A stretch of 64,000 nt of DNA, taken from NCBI RefSeq assembly GCF_021504595.1, contig NZ_JACSGT010000003.1, positions 124,001 to 188,000 on the forward strand, in the 5' to 3' direction. This stretch comes from Chryseobacterium indicum. Its GTDB lineage: Bacteria > Bacteroidota > Bacteroidia > Flavobacteriales > Weeksellaceae. A program made the translations under genes and the position numbers. Below, one piece after another: positions 24,225 through 31,971 of the stretch (position 1 is its first letter; each line of letters opens with the position of its first letter). Under the pieces are notes generated by a model that was not told the DNA's origin, searched no databases, and was given only the letters and a program-made list of their open reading frames with translations.

Positions 24225-24310
24225 AACGCAAAGTCCACAAAGTTTATTTTGAATACTAACTGTTTTTAAGTTCGCAAAGGCGTTCTACTTAGCAAAGGAA
24301 ACAAAGATCT
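24225..24310. repeat. AACGC-type intergenic repeat
   Basis: AACGCAAAGTCCACAAAG..TTCGCAAAGGCGTTCTACTTAG, with complementary AACGC/GCGTT boundaries. It is one of at least eleven related copies in the window. Confidence 0.7.
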
Positions 24311-24362
24311 TTTTTTCTTATGATAATAAAACATTTGTATTGATACTTTTCAGATGTTTTTT

Positions 24363-24468
24363 AACGCAAAGTCCGCAAAGTTTCTTTTGACTACTCACTG
24401 TTTTTAAGTTCGCAAAGGTACTTCGACAAGCTCAGCATAAACTATTCATTTAACTAAGCGAGCAAAGG
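24363..24468. repeat. AACGC-type intergenic repeat with internal variant
   Basis: AACGCAAAGTCCGCAAAG on the left. On the right the normal GGCGTT is replaced by a GTACTTCGACAAGCTCAGC stretch shared with the copy at 27148-27250. Confidence 0.65.
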
Positions 24469-24571
24469 TCTAAATTTATTGTTATTTTTCTTTCTTGACG
24501 AAAATTATTGTTTTTTTGAACTGTTTTTTTAACACAACGTCCACAAAGTTTTTATTTACTTTCTATATATT

Positions 24572-24695
24572 TTAATCATTAAGATTGATTAAGGGTTTAA
24601 GATTAGTTAAGAGAAATAAATTTCTTAAGCTTGCCTTTAATTTGCTTGCAAATTCTTAATTCGTCTTAACTTCTTACCTATTCTTAATGGTTTAA
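24572..24695. repeat. TTAACCATTAAGA inverted-repeat element
   Basis: Ends TTAATCATTAAGA and TCTTAATGGTTTAA pair, with further internal pairing (GGGTTTAAGATTAG / CGTCTTAACTTC). Full copies recur at 27274-27396, 55939-56063, 60005-60134 and 60230-60350. A left half lies at 24757-24830. Confidence 0.7.
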
Positions 24696-24756
24696 TTTTT
24701 TGCGGTGATTTTTGGTTTTTAACGCAAAGTCCGCAAAGTTTTTACTTTCTATATAT

Positions 24757-24830
24757 TTTAACCATTAAGATTTATTAAGGGGTTAAGATTAATTAAGAGA
24801 AATAAATTTCTTAAGCTTGCCTATAAACTA
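24757..24830. repeat. half copy of TTAACCATTAAGA element
   Basis: Only the left arm and centre (TTTAACCATTAAGATTTATT..AAGCTTGCC) are present; the right arm is missing. It stands about 75 bp from the IS insertion. Confidence 0.55.
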
Positions 24831-24905
24831 TTCACTTAACGAAGTGAGTAAAGTTCTAAATTTATTATTATTTTTCTTCAAAGTAAAAGGTTTTCGTTTT
24901 ATTTA

Positions 24906-25804
24906 AAACCTGTTTAAACTTTTTTACGGAAAGAGTATCCAGAAAATTAGCAATTTTGGATTGCAACTTAAAATAACTAAAATCTGGAACTCATAAGCAA
25001 AGATAAACTGGAAAAATGGATAATTCCTCATTTGAGCAGAGGAAAACGGGGATTTTCAACAAGATTTGATTTAGGGAAAATCTTTCAACTCATTATTAAG
25101 CGTTTAAAAACAGGCTGCCAATGGCGCGAGCTGAGTCTTAAAGAGTACTTTACCAATCAGAGAATCAGTTGGCAACTGATTTATTATTATTTTAATAAAT
25201 GGAGTAAGGATGGTTCTTTCAGGCGAATTTGGGTTTCCCTTCTTAAAAAGAATAAAAGAGATTTAGATCTTTCCTGTGTTCAGATGGACGGGAGTCATAC
25301 GCGCAGTAAAACCGGTGGCGAATCGGTAGGTTATCAGGGACGAAAATCATCAAAGACCAGTAATTGTATCTTCCTTTGTGATAATCAGGGACAAATGCTT
25401 TCAATGGGAGAGCCGGTGAGCGGAGAACATCATGACCTTTATCAGATTGAAGAAACTTTAGAGGAGATTTTTGTTCTTTTGGATGAAGCTGATATAGAGT
25501 GTAAAGGATTATTCCTGAATGCAGATTCAGGTTTTGACGGTAAAAAATGCAGAGATATTCTTGAGAAAAAAGAAATGATTGCCAATATTAAAGAGAATCC
25601 ACGGAATGGAAATACACAGCATGAAAAATATTTTGATTCCGAACTGTATAAAAGAAGATTCAAAATAGAAAAAGCAAATGCATGGCTGGATAGCTTCAAA
25701 GCGCTATTAGTAAGGTTTGAAACTTTAAATATTACATGGGTGAGTTTGCATTATCTGGCTTTTTCTATTTTGTTTCTCAGAAAAATAAAAGTTTAAACAG
25801 GTTT
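24906..25804 (+). mobile_element. IS5-family insertion sequence, 899 bp, with TTA target duplication
   Basis: Inverted ends share AAACCTGTTTAAACTTTT perfectly (18 bp). A 3-bp direct repeat TTA flanks both sides (24903-24905 and 25805-25807). The 3-bp TNA-type duplication fits the IS427/IS1031 groups of IS5. A single transposase ORF fills the element. It inserted at the stop codon of the membrane-protein gene at 25777-26499. Intact ends and frame suggest a recent insertion. Confidence 0.88.
24984..25796 (+). CDS. IS5-family transposase
   Basis: A DDE transposase with VQMDGSHTR, NADSGFDGKKC and the IS5 signature Y-K-R-R-F-K-I-E..K (YKRRFKIEKANAWLDSFK). The frame is open from 24981 with no ATG. 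The conserved IS5 N-terminus WIIPHLSRGKRGF extends upstream of the TTG at 25032, so I place the start at CTG 24984. TTG 25032 is the shorter alternative (254 residues). The stop lies 8 bp inside the right end. It moves this element and has no link to its neighbours. Confidence 0.85.
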   Translation: MELISKDKLEKWIIPHLSRGKRGFSTRFDLGKIFQLIIKRLKTGCQWRELSLKEYFTNQRISWQLIYYYFNKWSKDGSFRRIWVSLLKKNKRDLDLSCVQMDGSHTRSKTGGESVGYQGRKSSKTSNCIFLCDNQGQMLSMGEPVSGEHHDLYQIEETLEEIFVLLDEADIECKGLFLNADSGFDGKKCRDILEKKEMIANIKENPRNGNTQHEKYFDSELYKRRFKIEKANAWLDSFKALLVRFETLNITWVSLHYLAFSILFLRKIKV

Positions 25805-26499
25805 TTAATAAAAAATCTTAGCAGGAAAAAGTAGATAAACTGGCTTATGGTCATTGAAAGTAAAATATCAATATAAAATGATAACGGAAACATAAAAAAA
25901 GTCAAATCATATACAAAATAAAGCACAATCAGAATACCCATAGTTATAAATCCCAAATATTTCCAAAGTGATGATATTGAATTTGACAGCAAAGAAATAA
26001 TCATCAGCAATAAAACGACAAAGCACAGAAAGAATACTCTTCCATACATCTGATAATTTTTTGCAACAACAGGAATCAGTTGATTATAATCTATCTTTTT
26101 CGTAATCAGTTCATAAGCAATTACTAAAATCTCTCTGCAAATTTTAGCAGGATTATATCCCAAAATTAAAGCTACCGAAAAAAGAACAAAAACAAGTAAA
26201 GCATGATAGATATAATTAAGTTTATTTGACCTTTTCCGGGCATTTTTTAAGATATCTTCATCATCCAGATTCTCTTCATCTTTAAATTCTATCGAACTTC
26301 CGGGAATATATCCGAAATTGATTTTAATGCCATTCTTTAAGGTGTAGCTGTATAAAGGTTTACCAAAATGCATCAACATAGAGATGCCTTTTATGTATTC
26401 CTTCAATAAAAATTTATTGATATAGTACGGAACAACACAGAATAAAAACATATAGGAAGCAATAAGAATTCCTATTATAAGTGCCGAGTTCATTTCCAT
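25777..26499 (-). CDS. multi-pass membrane protein, C-terminus extended into IS
   Basis: A 240-residue protein with a hydrophobic N-terminal segment (SALIIGILIASYMFLFCVV), a conserved soluble patch (FGKPLYSYTLKNGIKINFGY) and about five further membrane segments. It is a paralogue of 27518-28231. The paralogue ends ..LRFFIK-stop. Here the stop codon is split by the IS5 insertion, and the frame reads eight extra codons (NLFKLLFF) inside the IS end. The two-base gap to the upstream DUF4919-like gene implies cotranscription. Function unknown. Confidence 0.75.
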   Translation of the reverse strand: MEMNSALIIGILIASYMFLFCVVPYYINKFLLKEYIKGISMLMHFGKPLYSYTLKNGIKINFGYIPGSSIEFKDEENLDDEDILKNARKRSNKLNYIYHALLVFVLFSVALILGYNPAKICREILVIAYELITKKIDYNQLIPVVAKNYQMYGRVFFLCFVVLLLMIISLLSNSISSLWKYLGFITMGILIVLYFVYDLTFFMFPLSFYIDILLSMTISQFIYFFLLRFFIKNLFKLLFF

Positions 26500-26501
26500 A
26501 T

Positions 26502-27101
26502 TCAGTTTTTACTTAAAAAATTCCACCAGCTTTTCTTTTTTGGCTTTTCGGCTTTTTCTTCTTCTTTTTCTGCCTCTGCATTTCTTTTGTTGAATGAGAA
26601 AGCAATTCTGCGGTAAGGAACAGAAATATCGAAGTAAACATTGGAACCGTCGTTCAGCGTGAGAACATCCATTATTTTATCTTCTCCTTTAACGAGCCTC
26701 TGCATCGTATCTTCTTTATTGAAGTGATACCTTATGAGATCTCTTTCATCAGAAATTCTCGTAACAATGTAAGGTGAATCTTCTGTGCCGTCACCGGTTT
26801 TTTCGATACATTCAAAAATGATCTTTGCAATCGTCATTTCAATATTCATTGCTTTTTCGTCGCCCAGTTCTTTATAGGCGAAAAATTTAAAGATATGAAC
26901 ACTCGGACTGAGCAAAATATTCACGTTTACATATTTTACGACTTCCTGAAATTTTCCTTCATTTAATAATTTCTGCACATTTCCTGTATCTTCAGAATAA
27001 GGATCATATTCCGGATCGTTAATAACGAGTTCTCTACATTTCAGAAAAGTTTCACTGGTAGGATCGCTTAAAAATTCAAATACTTTTTCGTAGGTTTTCA
27101 T
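26502..27101 (-). CDS. DUF4919-like cytosolic protein
   Basis: A 199-residue protein. VFEFLSDPTSETFLKCRELV at the N-terminus, NILLSPSVHIFKFFAYKELGDEKA in the middle, DGTEDSPYIVTRISDE, then DVLTLNDGSNVYFDIS and a lysine-rich tail ending KKKSWWNFLSKN. It is strongly similar along its whole length to 28234-28818. Family function is unknown. It forms a pair with the membrane protein just downstream (2-bp gap), and the pair is duplicated. Toxin-immunity or stress roles are possible but unsupported. Confidence 0.65.
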   Translation of the reverse strand: MKTYEKVFEFLSDPTSETFLKCRELVINDPEYDPYSEDTGNVQKLLNEGKFQEVVKYVNVNILLSPSVHIFKFFAYKELGDEKAMNIEMTIAKIIFECIEKTGDGTEDSPYIVTRISDERDLIRYHFNKEDTMQRLVKGEDKIMDVLTLNDGSNVYFDISVPYRRIAFSFNKRNAEAEKEEEKAEKPKKKSWWNFLSKN

Positions 27102-27147
27102 TTATTGGTTATTGTTTTTTTGTCTTTTTTGAAAAAACATTGTTTTT

Positions 27148-27510
27148 AACACAAAGTCCACAAAGTTTTTTTATCAACTAACTGTTTTTGAGTTCACAAA
27201 GATACTTCGACAAGCTCAGTATAAACTATTCACTTAGCAAAGGAAACAAAGTTTTTATTTACTTTCTATATATTTTAACCATTAAGATTGATTAAGGGTT
27301 TAAGATTAGTTAAGAGAAATAAATTTCTTAAGCTTGCCTTTAATTTGCTTGCAAATTCTTAATCGTCTTAACTTCTTACCTATTCTTAATTGTTTAATTT
27401 TTTGCGGTGATTTTAGGTTTTTAACGCAAAGTCTGCAAAGTTTCTTTTAATTATTTACTGTTTTTAAGTTCGCAAAGGCATTTCACTTAACAAAGTAAAT
27501 AAAGATTTAT
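27148..27510. repeat. repeat block between the two gene pairs
   Basis: The 416-bp gap holds no gene. It contains an AACGC-type repeat (27148-27250), a full TTAACCATTAAGA element (27274-27396) and another AACGC-type repeat (27423-27510). The same order of elements is found at 24.4-24.8 kb, so the repeat block was duplicated together with the gene pair or recombined with it. Confidence 0.65.
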
Positions 27511-27517
27511 AATTAAT

Positions 27518-28231
27518 TTATTTAATAAAAAATCTTAATGATAAAAAATATAAAAACCCGCTTACGGTAATTGATATTAGAAAATCTATATAAAAACTAA
27601 TCGGCAGTTCAAAATATTTGAGACCCATTATAACATAAGATCCTAAAATCAAAAACATAACCAGTATATTGGTAAAGACCGAAAATGGTGCTAATGCCAA
27701 AAGAAATGATACAAAAACAAAATACGTCATTGCCGCAAAAAACAGATAAAAATACTTCCCATACGTTATATATTGGCTGTTTACCATTGCTTTAAATTCT
27801 GAGAAACTCTGCTTTCCCGCTATAAGATCATAAAAATTTTCTACCAAATCTCTGAAAATAGTTATCGGGTTATATCCATACATGAGGCTTACAAAGCTTC
27901 CGACCACAATAATTAAAACCATTGTGACCACCTGCAATAAAGACATATTTTTAGCAAAATTTCTGAAATATCTTTTTCCTTCAGGAGAATCTAATGAAAA
28001 ATCTTCAAGATGGAATTTAAGACCATAATTAAAAGGAATATAACCAAAGTTTATTTTTACTCCGTTTTTTAGGCTGTAGGAATAAAGAGGTTTACCGAAT
28101 GTTGAAAATACGTGCACTTCATCTACTTTCAACTTTAAAAATCTGCTGCTCAAATAATAAGCAAAAATGCAGAACAGAAAACCGTAAGTCGAAAAAATGA
28201 TGCCGAGAGCGAAAGCTGTATTTATTTCCAT
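27518..28231 (-). CDS. multi-pass membrane protein (paralogue)
   Basis: A 237-residue protein with the same plan as 25777-26499: an N-terminal membrane segment, FGKPLYSYSLKNGVKINFGY, then five or so hydrophobic helices, ending SLRFFIK. It represents the intact form of the paralogue disrupted by the IS. It follows its DUF4919-like partner by 2 bp. Function unknown. Confidence 0.7.
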   Translation of the reverse strand: MEINTAFALGIIFSTYGFLFCIFAYYLSSRFLKLKVDEVHVFSTFGKPLYSYSLKNGVKINFGYIPFNYGLKFHLEDFSLDSPEGKRYFRNFAKNMSLLQVVTMVLIIVVGSFVSLMYGYNPITIFRDLVENFYDLIAGKQSFSEFKAMVNSQYITYGKYFYLFFAAMTYFVFVSFLLALAPFSVFTNILVMFLILGSYVIMGLKYFELPISFYIDFLISITVSGFLYFLSLRFFIK

Positions 28232-28233
28232 AT

Positions 28234-28818
28234 TTAGTTTTTACTTAAAAAATTCCACCAGCTTTTCTTTTTCTGCTTTTCTGCCCTTTTTCCTTCCGAT
28301 TTTTCTTTATCCAAGAGAAATTTAGACCTCTTATAAGCATCAGTAATATCAAAATACAATTCAGAACCGTCTTCAAGAGTTAATACATCTAAATATTTAT
28401 CTTCATGCTGAATTAATCTTTTCTGAAGATATTTTTTGCTTAAACGAAGTTCCAGAAGGTCATCTTCATCGGAAGCCCTGATAACAATATAAGGATTTTC
28501 TATGGTTCCGTCTCCTGTTTTTTCTATACAATTCAGAATATTATGACAGATAAATGCTATACTTTCTGCGGCTTTTGTATTTCCTATCTCATTTAAAGAA
28601 ATAAATTTTAAAAAATGTGCTCTTGGACTTAATAAAACATTAATGGTAACGTAATAATTCAATTTATCATATTCCTTATTTTCATATAGCTTTTTCATGA
28701 TTTCCAAATCATCAGAATTAGGATCGTAATCAGGATTAGTGATAATCAATTCTCTGTGTTTTAAAAAATTTTCTTTTGTAGGATCTGCCACAAAATCAAA
28801 TACAGTTTTTTCTCTCAT
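28234..28818 (-). CDS. DUF4919-like cytosolic protein (paralogue)
   Basis: A 194-residue protein with VFDFVADPTKENFLKHRELI, NVLLSPRAHFLKFISLNEIGN, GTIENPYIVIRASDEDDLLEL, DVLTLEDGSELYFDI and the same KKKSWWNFLSKN tail as 26502-27101. No catalytic motif. The start gives the conserved FDF..DPTxE opening. Unknown role. Confidence 0.65.
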   Translation of the reverse strand: MREKTVFDFVADPTKENFLKHRELIITNPDYDPNSDDLEIMKKLYENKEYDKLNYYVTINVLLSPRAHFLKFISLNEIGNTKAAESIAFICHNILNCIEKTGDGTIENPYIVIRASDEDDLLELRLSKKYLQKRLIQHEDKYLDVLTLEDGSELYFDITDAYKRSKFLLDKEKSEGKRAEKQKKKSWWNFLSKN

Positions 28819-28899
28819 TCTCTTAGGTTATTGTTTTTTAGTTTTTTCTAAAGAGCTTCTGGTTCATCGTTTATTTTTAAACGCAGAATCCATAAAATT

Positions 28900-29541
28900 T
28901 TAATGATCTGTTGTTTTTAATTCTTTCCAAAATACATCTTTATGCATTCCAAATTCAGCAATTAACAACTGATTGAGGTAAGGAATTTCAGCAAGTTGAT
29001 AGGATTTTTTTTCTACAATTCTTTCCAGATATAATTTTCGGTAGGTTTTGTCTTTTAATTCTTCTTCCCAGTTGATGTCTTCGAGATCCAGATCCATTCC
29101 TACTGCTGAATAGTGAAATTGTTTCAGAATATTTTCCAGCATTTTCACCAAAGGATCTTCCGGATCTGAAACCTGTAAAGCAGAAACAATCTGTGGTAAA
29201 AACCGGAGTGATAAATCTGCAGAGAGGATGCCTGAAACATCTCTTTTCCCTTTGAAAGACGGAATCAGTTTATTTAAATCTTTAGCCGTATTTTCTCTTA
29301 TTAAATGAAGCTGCGCGCTGTGATAGACTATTTTGGCAGCCCAGACTGCTGTTTCTGTATCGCAGACAAGTGTGTCGGATAAAAATTCAAGCCTTTCTTT
29401 CTCAAACTCAGCCTGAAAATAATCTGCGGCATCCTGTTCTTCTTTTTTAGAAATTTCATGAATATCTGAAAAAATGGTGATGCATTCTTCTTTTCGAAGT
29501 AAAAAGAGCGTATCTAAAAAAGCTGATTTTTTTTCCATCAT
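28900..29541 (-). CDS. conserved helical protein, possibly part of MoxR-vWA-bpX system
   Basis: A 213-residue acidic, mostly helical protein (KEECITIFSDIHEISKKEEQDAADYF, YHSAQLHLIRENTAKDLNKL). No family motif is recognised. It lies on the same strand, upstream of the two gene pairs and the MoxR operon, and faces away from deoD. Related unannotated proteins accompany MoxR operons in this group as I recall, so membership is a guess. The 136-bp divergent gap to deoD likely holds promoters for both directions. Confidence 0.55.
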   Translation of the reverse strand: MMEKKSAFLDTLFLLRKEECITIFSDIHEISKKEEQDAADYFQAEFEKERLEFLSDTLVCDTETAVWAAKIVYHSAQLHLIRENTAKDLNKLIPSFKGKRDVSGILSADLSLRFLPQIVSALQVSDPEDPLVKMLENILKQFHYSAVGMDLDLEDINWEEELKDKTYRKLYLERIVEKKSYQLAEIPYLNQLLIAEFGMHKDVFWKELKTTDH

Positions 29542-29649
29542 TTAACAAAAATAAAAAATATTCTTTTCGAATTGAAAATTTTGAAGGTAAGTTGATTATA
29601 AATCTTTAATTAAAAACCATTGTTCAAAGATTAAGAAATCACAATTTTA

Positions 29650-29657
29650 TATCTTTG
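29650..29657 (+). promoter_or_regulatory. -7 promoter box for deoD
   Basis: TATCTTTG matches TAnnTTTG exactly and lies 19 bp before the deoD ATG. A -33 TTG at normal spacing is not clear. Confidence 0.6.
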
Positions 29658-29676
29658 CCCTTTCAAATAAAAAATT

Positions 29677-30387
29677 ATGAGTATCCACATCAGTGCAAAA
29701 AAAGGAGAAATTGCTAAAGTTGTTTTACAACCCGGAGATCCGCTGCGTGCCAAATACATTGCGGAAAACTTTTTGGAAGATGCTAAACTGGTAAGCCAGA
29801 CCAGAGGAATTTTATATTACACAGGGTTATACAAAGGGAAAGAAATCTCTGTGGGAGCAAGCGGAATGGGCTTTCCAAGCATCGGAATTTACTCTTTTGA
29901 GCTTTTTACAGAGTATGATGTAGATACGATCATCAGAATCGGAACCTGCGGTGCGTATACCACAGACCTAAAAGTGTATGATCTTCTGAATGTGGAAAAT
30001 GCAGCCAGTGAAAGCACCTACGCAAAATTCGCATGGGGAATTGAAGAGGAAAGCATTTCTCATCAGGGAAATATCTTCAATACCATCAACGAAACGGCAA
30101 AAGAAATGTCTTTAACAGCAAAAGCGACGAATATCCACAGCAGTGATATTTTTTACAGAAAAGATCCTGCAGTTCCTGCGATTGCAACAAAATATAATTG
30201 CCCTGCAGTAGAAATGGAAGCTTTCGGACTGTTTGCCAATGCTAAACATTTAGGAAAAAATGCGGCAACGATTCTTACAGTTTCGGATATTATTCCTACC
30301 CACGAAAATATTTCGGCAGACCAAAGAGAAAAGGCTTTAAAACCAATGATTGAGCTTGCTTTGGAAGCGGGGATTAAGAGTTTATAA
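29677..30387 (+). CDS. deoD: purine-nucleoside phosphorylase
   Basis: A 236-residue protein, full family length. DeoD hallmarks: MSIHISAKKGEIAKVVLQPGDPLRAKYIAE, GASGMGFPSIGIYSFEL, IRIGTCGAY, VEMEAFGLFANA and TVSDI. Uses phosphate to split purine (deoxy)ribonucleosides into base and ribose-1-phosphate in the cytosol (hexameric trimer-of-dimers family). Transcribed alone, divergent from the helical protein at 28900, with a terminator right after the stop. Confidence 0.95.
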   Translation: MSIHISAKKGEIAKVVLQPGDPLRAKYIAENFLEDAKLVSQTRGILYYTGLYKGKEISVGASGMGFPSIGIYSFELFTEYDVDTIIRIGTCGAYTTDLKVYDLLNVENAASESTYAKFAWGIEEESISHQGNIFNTINETAKEMSLTAKATNIHSSDIFYRKDPAVPAIATKYNCPAVEMEAFGLFANAKHLGKNAATILTVSDIIPTHENISADQREKALKPMIELALEAGIKSL

Positions 30388-30410
30388 TCATTATCGATCA
30401 TCCAAAATAA

Positions 30411-30446
30411 AAAGAGTTTTACATCATCTGTAGAACTCTTTTTTTA
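30411..30446. terminator. bidirectional terminator between deoD and tatD
   Basis: Stem AAAGAGTT/AACTCTTT with T-rich tails on both strands. It serves convergent deoD and tatD. Confidence 0.75.
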
Positions 30447-31229
30447 TATCCTGAAAAAATTCCGGGCAACTTCCGTGGTTTCATCTGCAACTTCTGCCAT
30501 GCTGATTTTCTTCAGATGGGCAATCGTCTGTGTTACATATGGTAAAAAGGAAGGTTCGTTTCTGCGGTTCTGCATTCTCGGCATATTTTTCGGCAGCATA
30601 AAAGGCGCATCGGTTTCAATCATCATCCGGTCGAGCGGAACGTATTTTATCACTTCTTCCAAATGTTTAAACCTGTTCTGATCGCTTATGGCTCCGGTAA
30701 ATCCTAAATAAAAGCCTTTATCCAGATATATTTTGGCTTCCTGTAAAGTTCCTGTGAAACAATGTACCACGGCTTTTGGAAGTTGAGACAAATATTCATC
30801 CGTTATTTCATTAAATCTTTTGAAGGCAGATCTTTCATGAAGAAAAAGCGGTTTATTCACTTCAACCGAAAGTTCAAGCTGCGCGCGGTAACATTTTTCC
30901 TGAACTGGTCTTGGTGAAAAATCCCTGTCGAAATCCAGTCCGCATTCTCCTACGGAAACAACGTGGTCTTGTTTTAATAATGTTTTTAATGCAGGAATGC
31001 TTTCGCTGTTGAAAGATTTTGCATCATGAGGATGAATTCCCGCCGTCGAAAACAGAATTTCGGGATAATTTTCTGCAATTTCCGCAGACTCCTGGCTTCC
31101 GCGAACGCTCGTTCCTGTAAGAATCATCTGCTCTACTCCATTGTCAAGTGCGCGGTTGATTATTTCTTCCTGTTCGTTGTAAAATTGTTTATTGGTTAAG
31201 TTGATACCAATGTCGATTAATGTGTTCAT
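30444..31229 (-). CDS. tatD: TatD-family metal-dependent hydrolase
   Basis: A 261-residue protein. LIDIGINLTNKQF at the start (IDI.. in place of the HxH strand), AGIHPHDAK, VSVGECGLDFDRDFSPRPVQ, FLHERSAF, VHCFTGTLQEA and IETDAPFML give a typical TatD Mg-dependent 3'-5' DNase/RNase fold. Fits a nuclease for DNA or RNA 3' ends. Its ATG overlaps the stop of the small basic gene upstream (ATGA), so the two are translationally coupled. Placed downstream of the second tRNA cluster on the same strand. Confidence 0.88.
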   Translation of the reverse strand: MNTLIDIGINLTNKQFYNEQEEIINRALDNGVEQMILTGTSVRGSQESAEIAENYPEILFSTAGIHPHDAKSFNSESIPALKTLLKQDHVVSVGECGLDFDRDFSPRPVQEKCYRAQLELSVEVNKPLFLHERSAFKRFNEITDEYLSQLPKAVVHCFTGTLQEAKIYLDKGFYLGFTGAISDQNRFKHLEEVIKYVPLDRMMIETDAPFMLPKNMPRMQNRRNEPSFLPYVTQTIAHLKKISMAEVADETTEVARNFFRI

Positions 31230-31546
31230 TTCTTTTTTGTTTTATTATTTATTAAAATGTATCTTGTTATATGTGCTCTGCTTATCGAACTTTTAAATGA
31301 TTTTTCCGTGTAAAAACTTCTGTAATCAGAATCTGTTCTTCCGTTAATTTCTCTTGTGATTTTAACCCAGATTAATTTTCGCCTTTTCTGTCTTTGCTTA
31401 AAAAATTTAACAGTTTCACTAAGCTGATCTTCTATCTCCGATTTTTCAGTTCGTCTCCATTTCTTGTTTCCGTATTTTTGTAAATACTGAGGAATTTTAC
31501 CATATTCTCTTGCTCTGTAAGGACTTTTATTATAAATGTTTCTCAT
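31226..31546 (-). CDS. small basic protein coupled to tatD
   Basis: A 106-residue, very lysine/arginine-rich protein (SPYRAREYGKIPQYLQKYGN, FKQRQKRRKLIWVKITRE). No family is recognised. The positive charge suggests nucleic acid binding. It overlaps tatD by four bases and lies downstream of the tRNA-Arg/SIR2 segment. Confidence 0.5.
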   Translation of the reverse strand: MRNIYNKSPYRAREYGKIPQYLQKYGNKKWRRTEKSEIEDQLSETVKFFKQRQKRRKLIWVKITREINGRTDSDYRSFYTEKSFKSSISRAHITRYILINNKTKKK

Positions 31547-31618
31547 AATATATAGGAATAATTTTCAGTAAACGTTTTATTTAACAATAGAAGTTACTCT
31601 AAACTTTTATTTAACATG

Positions 31619-31640
31619 AAACTTGTTTAAACTTTTTTAC
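31619..31640. repeat. solo IS5-like end
   Basis: AAACTTGTTTAAACTTTTTTAC differs from the left end of the IS at 24906 by one base over 22. No transposase remains nearby. It is probably the scar of an older copy; a chance match is unlikely but possible. Confidence 0.5.
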
Positions 31641-31890
31641 CACAAAAAATGCAAAAAGATGTAAACACTTTAGTTTTTTAAGTTTAATAATTAACTGGAA
31701 AAAAAGGGCACATAAGTTAAAAAAAATCAAAGATTTTTTCTCTTTGCAGACTTTTGAAATACTTTAAATATACTATCATTTCGCTATATGTTCTTTTGCG
31801 ACTTTTGTGGTTAATTCTGAAGTATAAATCTTTTATTTTAAATCTAAATCTGTTAAAAAACCAGCAAGACAAAAAATGAATCAAAAAAAG

Positions 31891-31961
31891 GGGAAACAGG
31901 CAGGAATTGAACCTGCAACTCATCTTAGAATGATGCGCTTTTCCGTTAAACTACTGCTTCC
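31891..31961 (-). tRNA. tRNA-Arg (TCT), isolated copy
   Basis: Acceptor GGAAGCA/TGTTTCC, loop ATTCTAA (TCT), T-arm GCAGG TTCAATT CCTGC. The outer anticodon-stem pair is mismatched. It lies 11 nt downstream of the SIR2 gene on the same strand. Confidence 0.8.
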
Positions 31962-31971
31962 GTATGAAAAT

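Noticed and set aside
24184..25807. composite transposon formed by IS at 24.9 kb and the orphan end at 31.6 kb
   Set aside because: Only one complete IS is present, the second site is a single end, and no shared outer target duplication is visible.
31717..31923. 68-codon frame overlapping tRNA-Arg on the minus strand
   Set aside because: Its start runs through a tRNA gene, and the encoded residues are low complexity; treated as a shadow.
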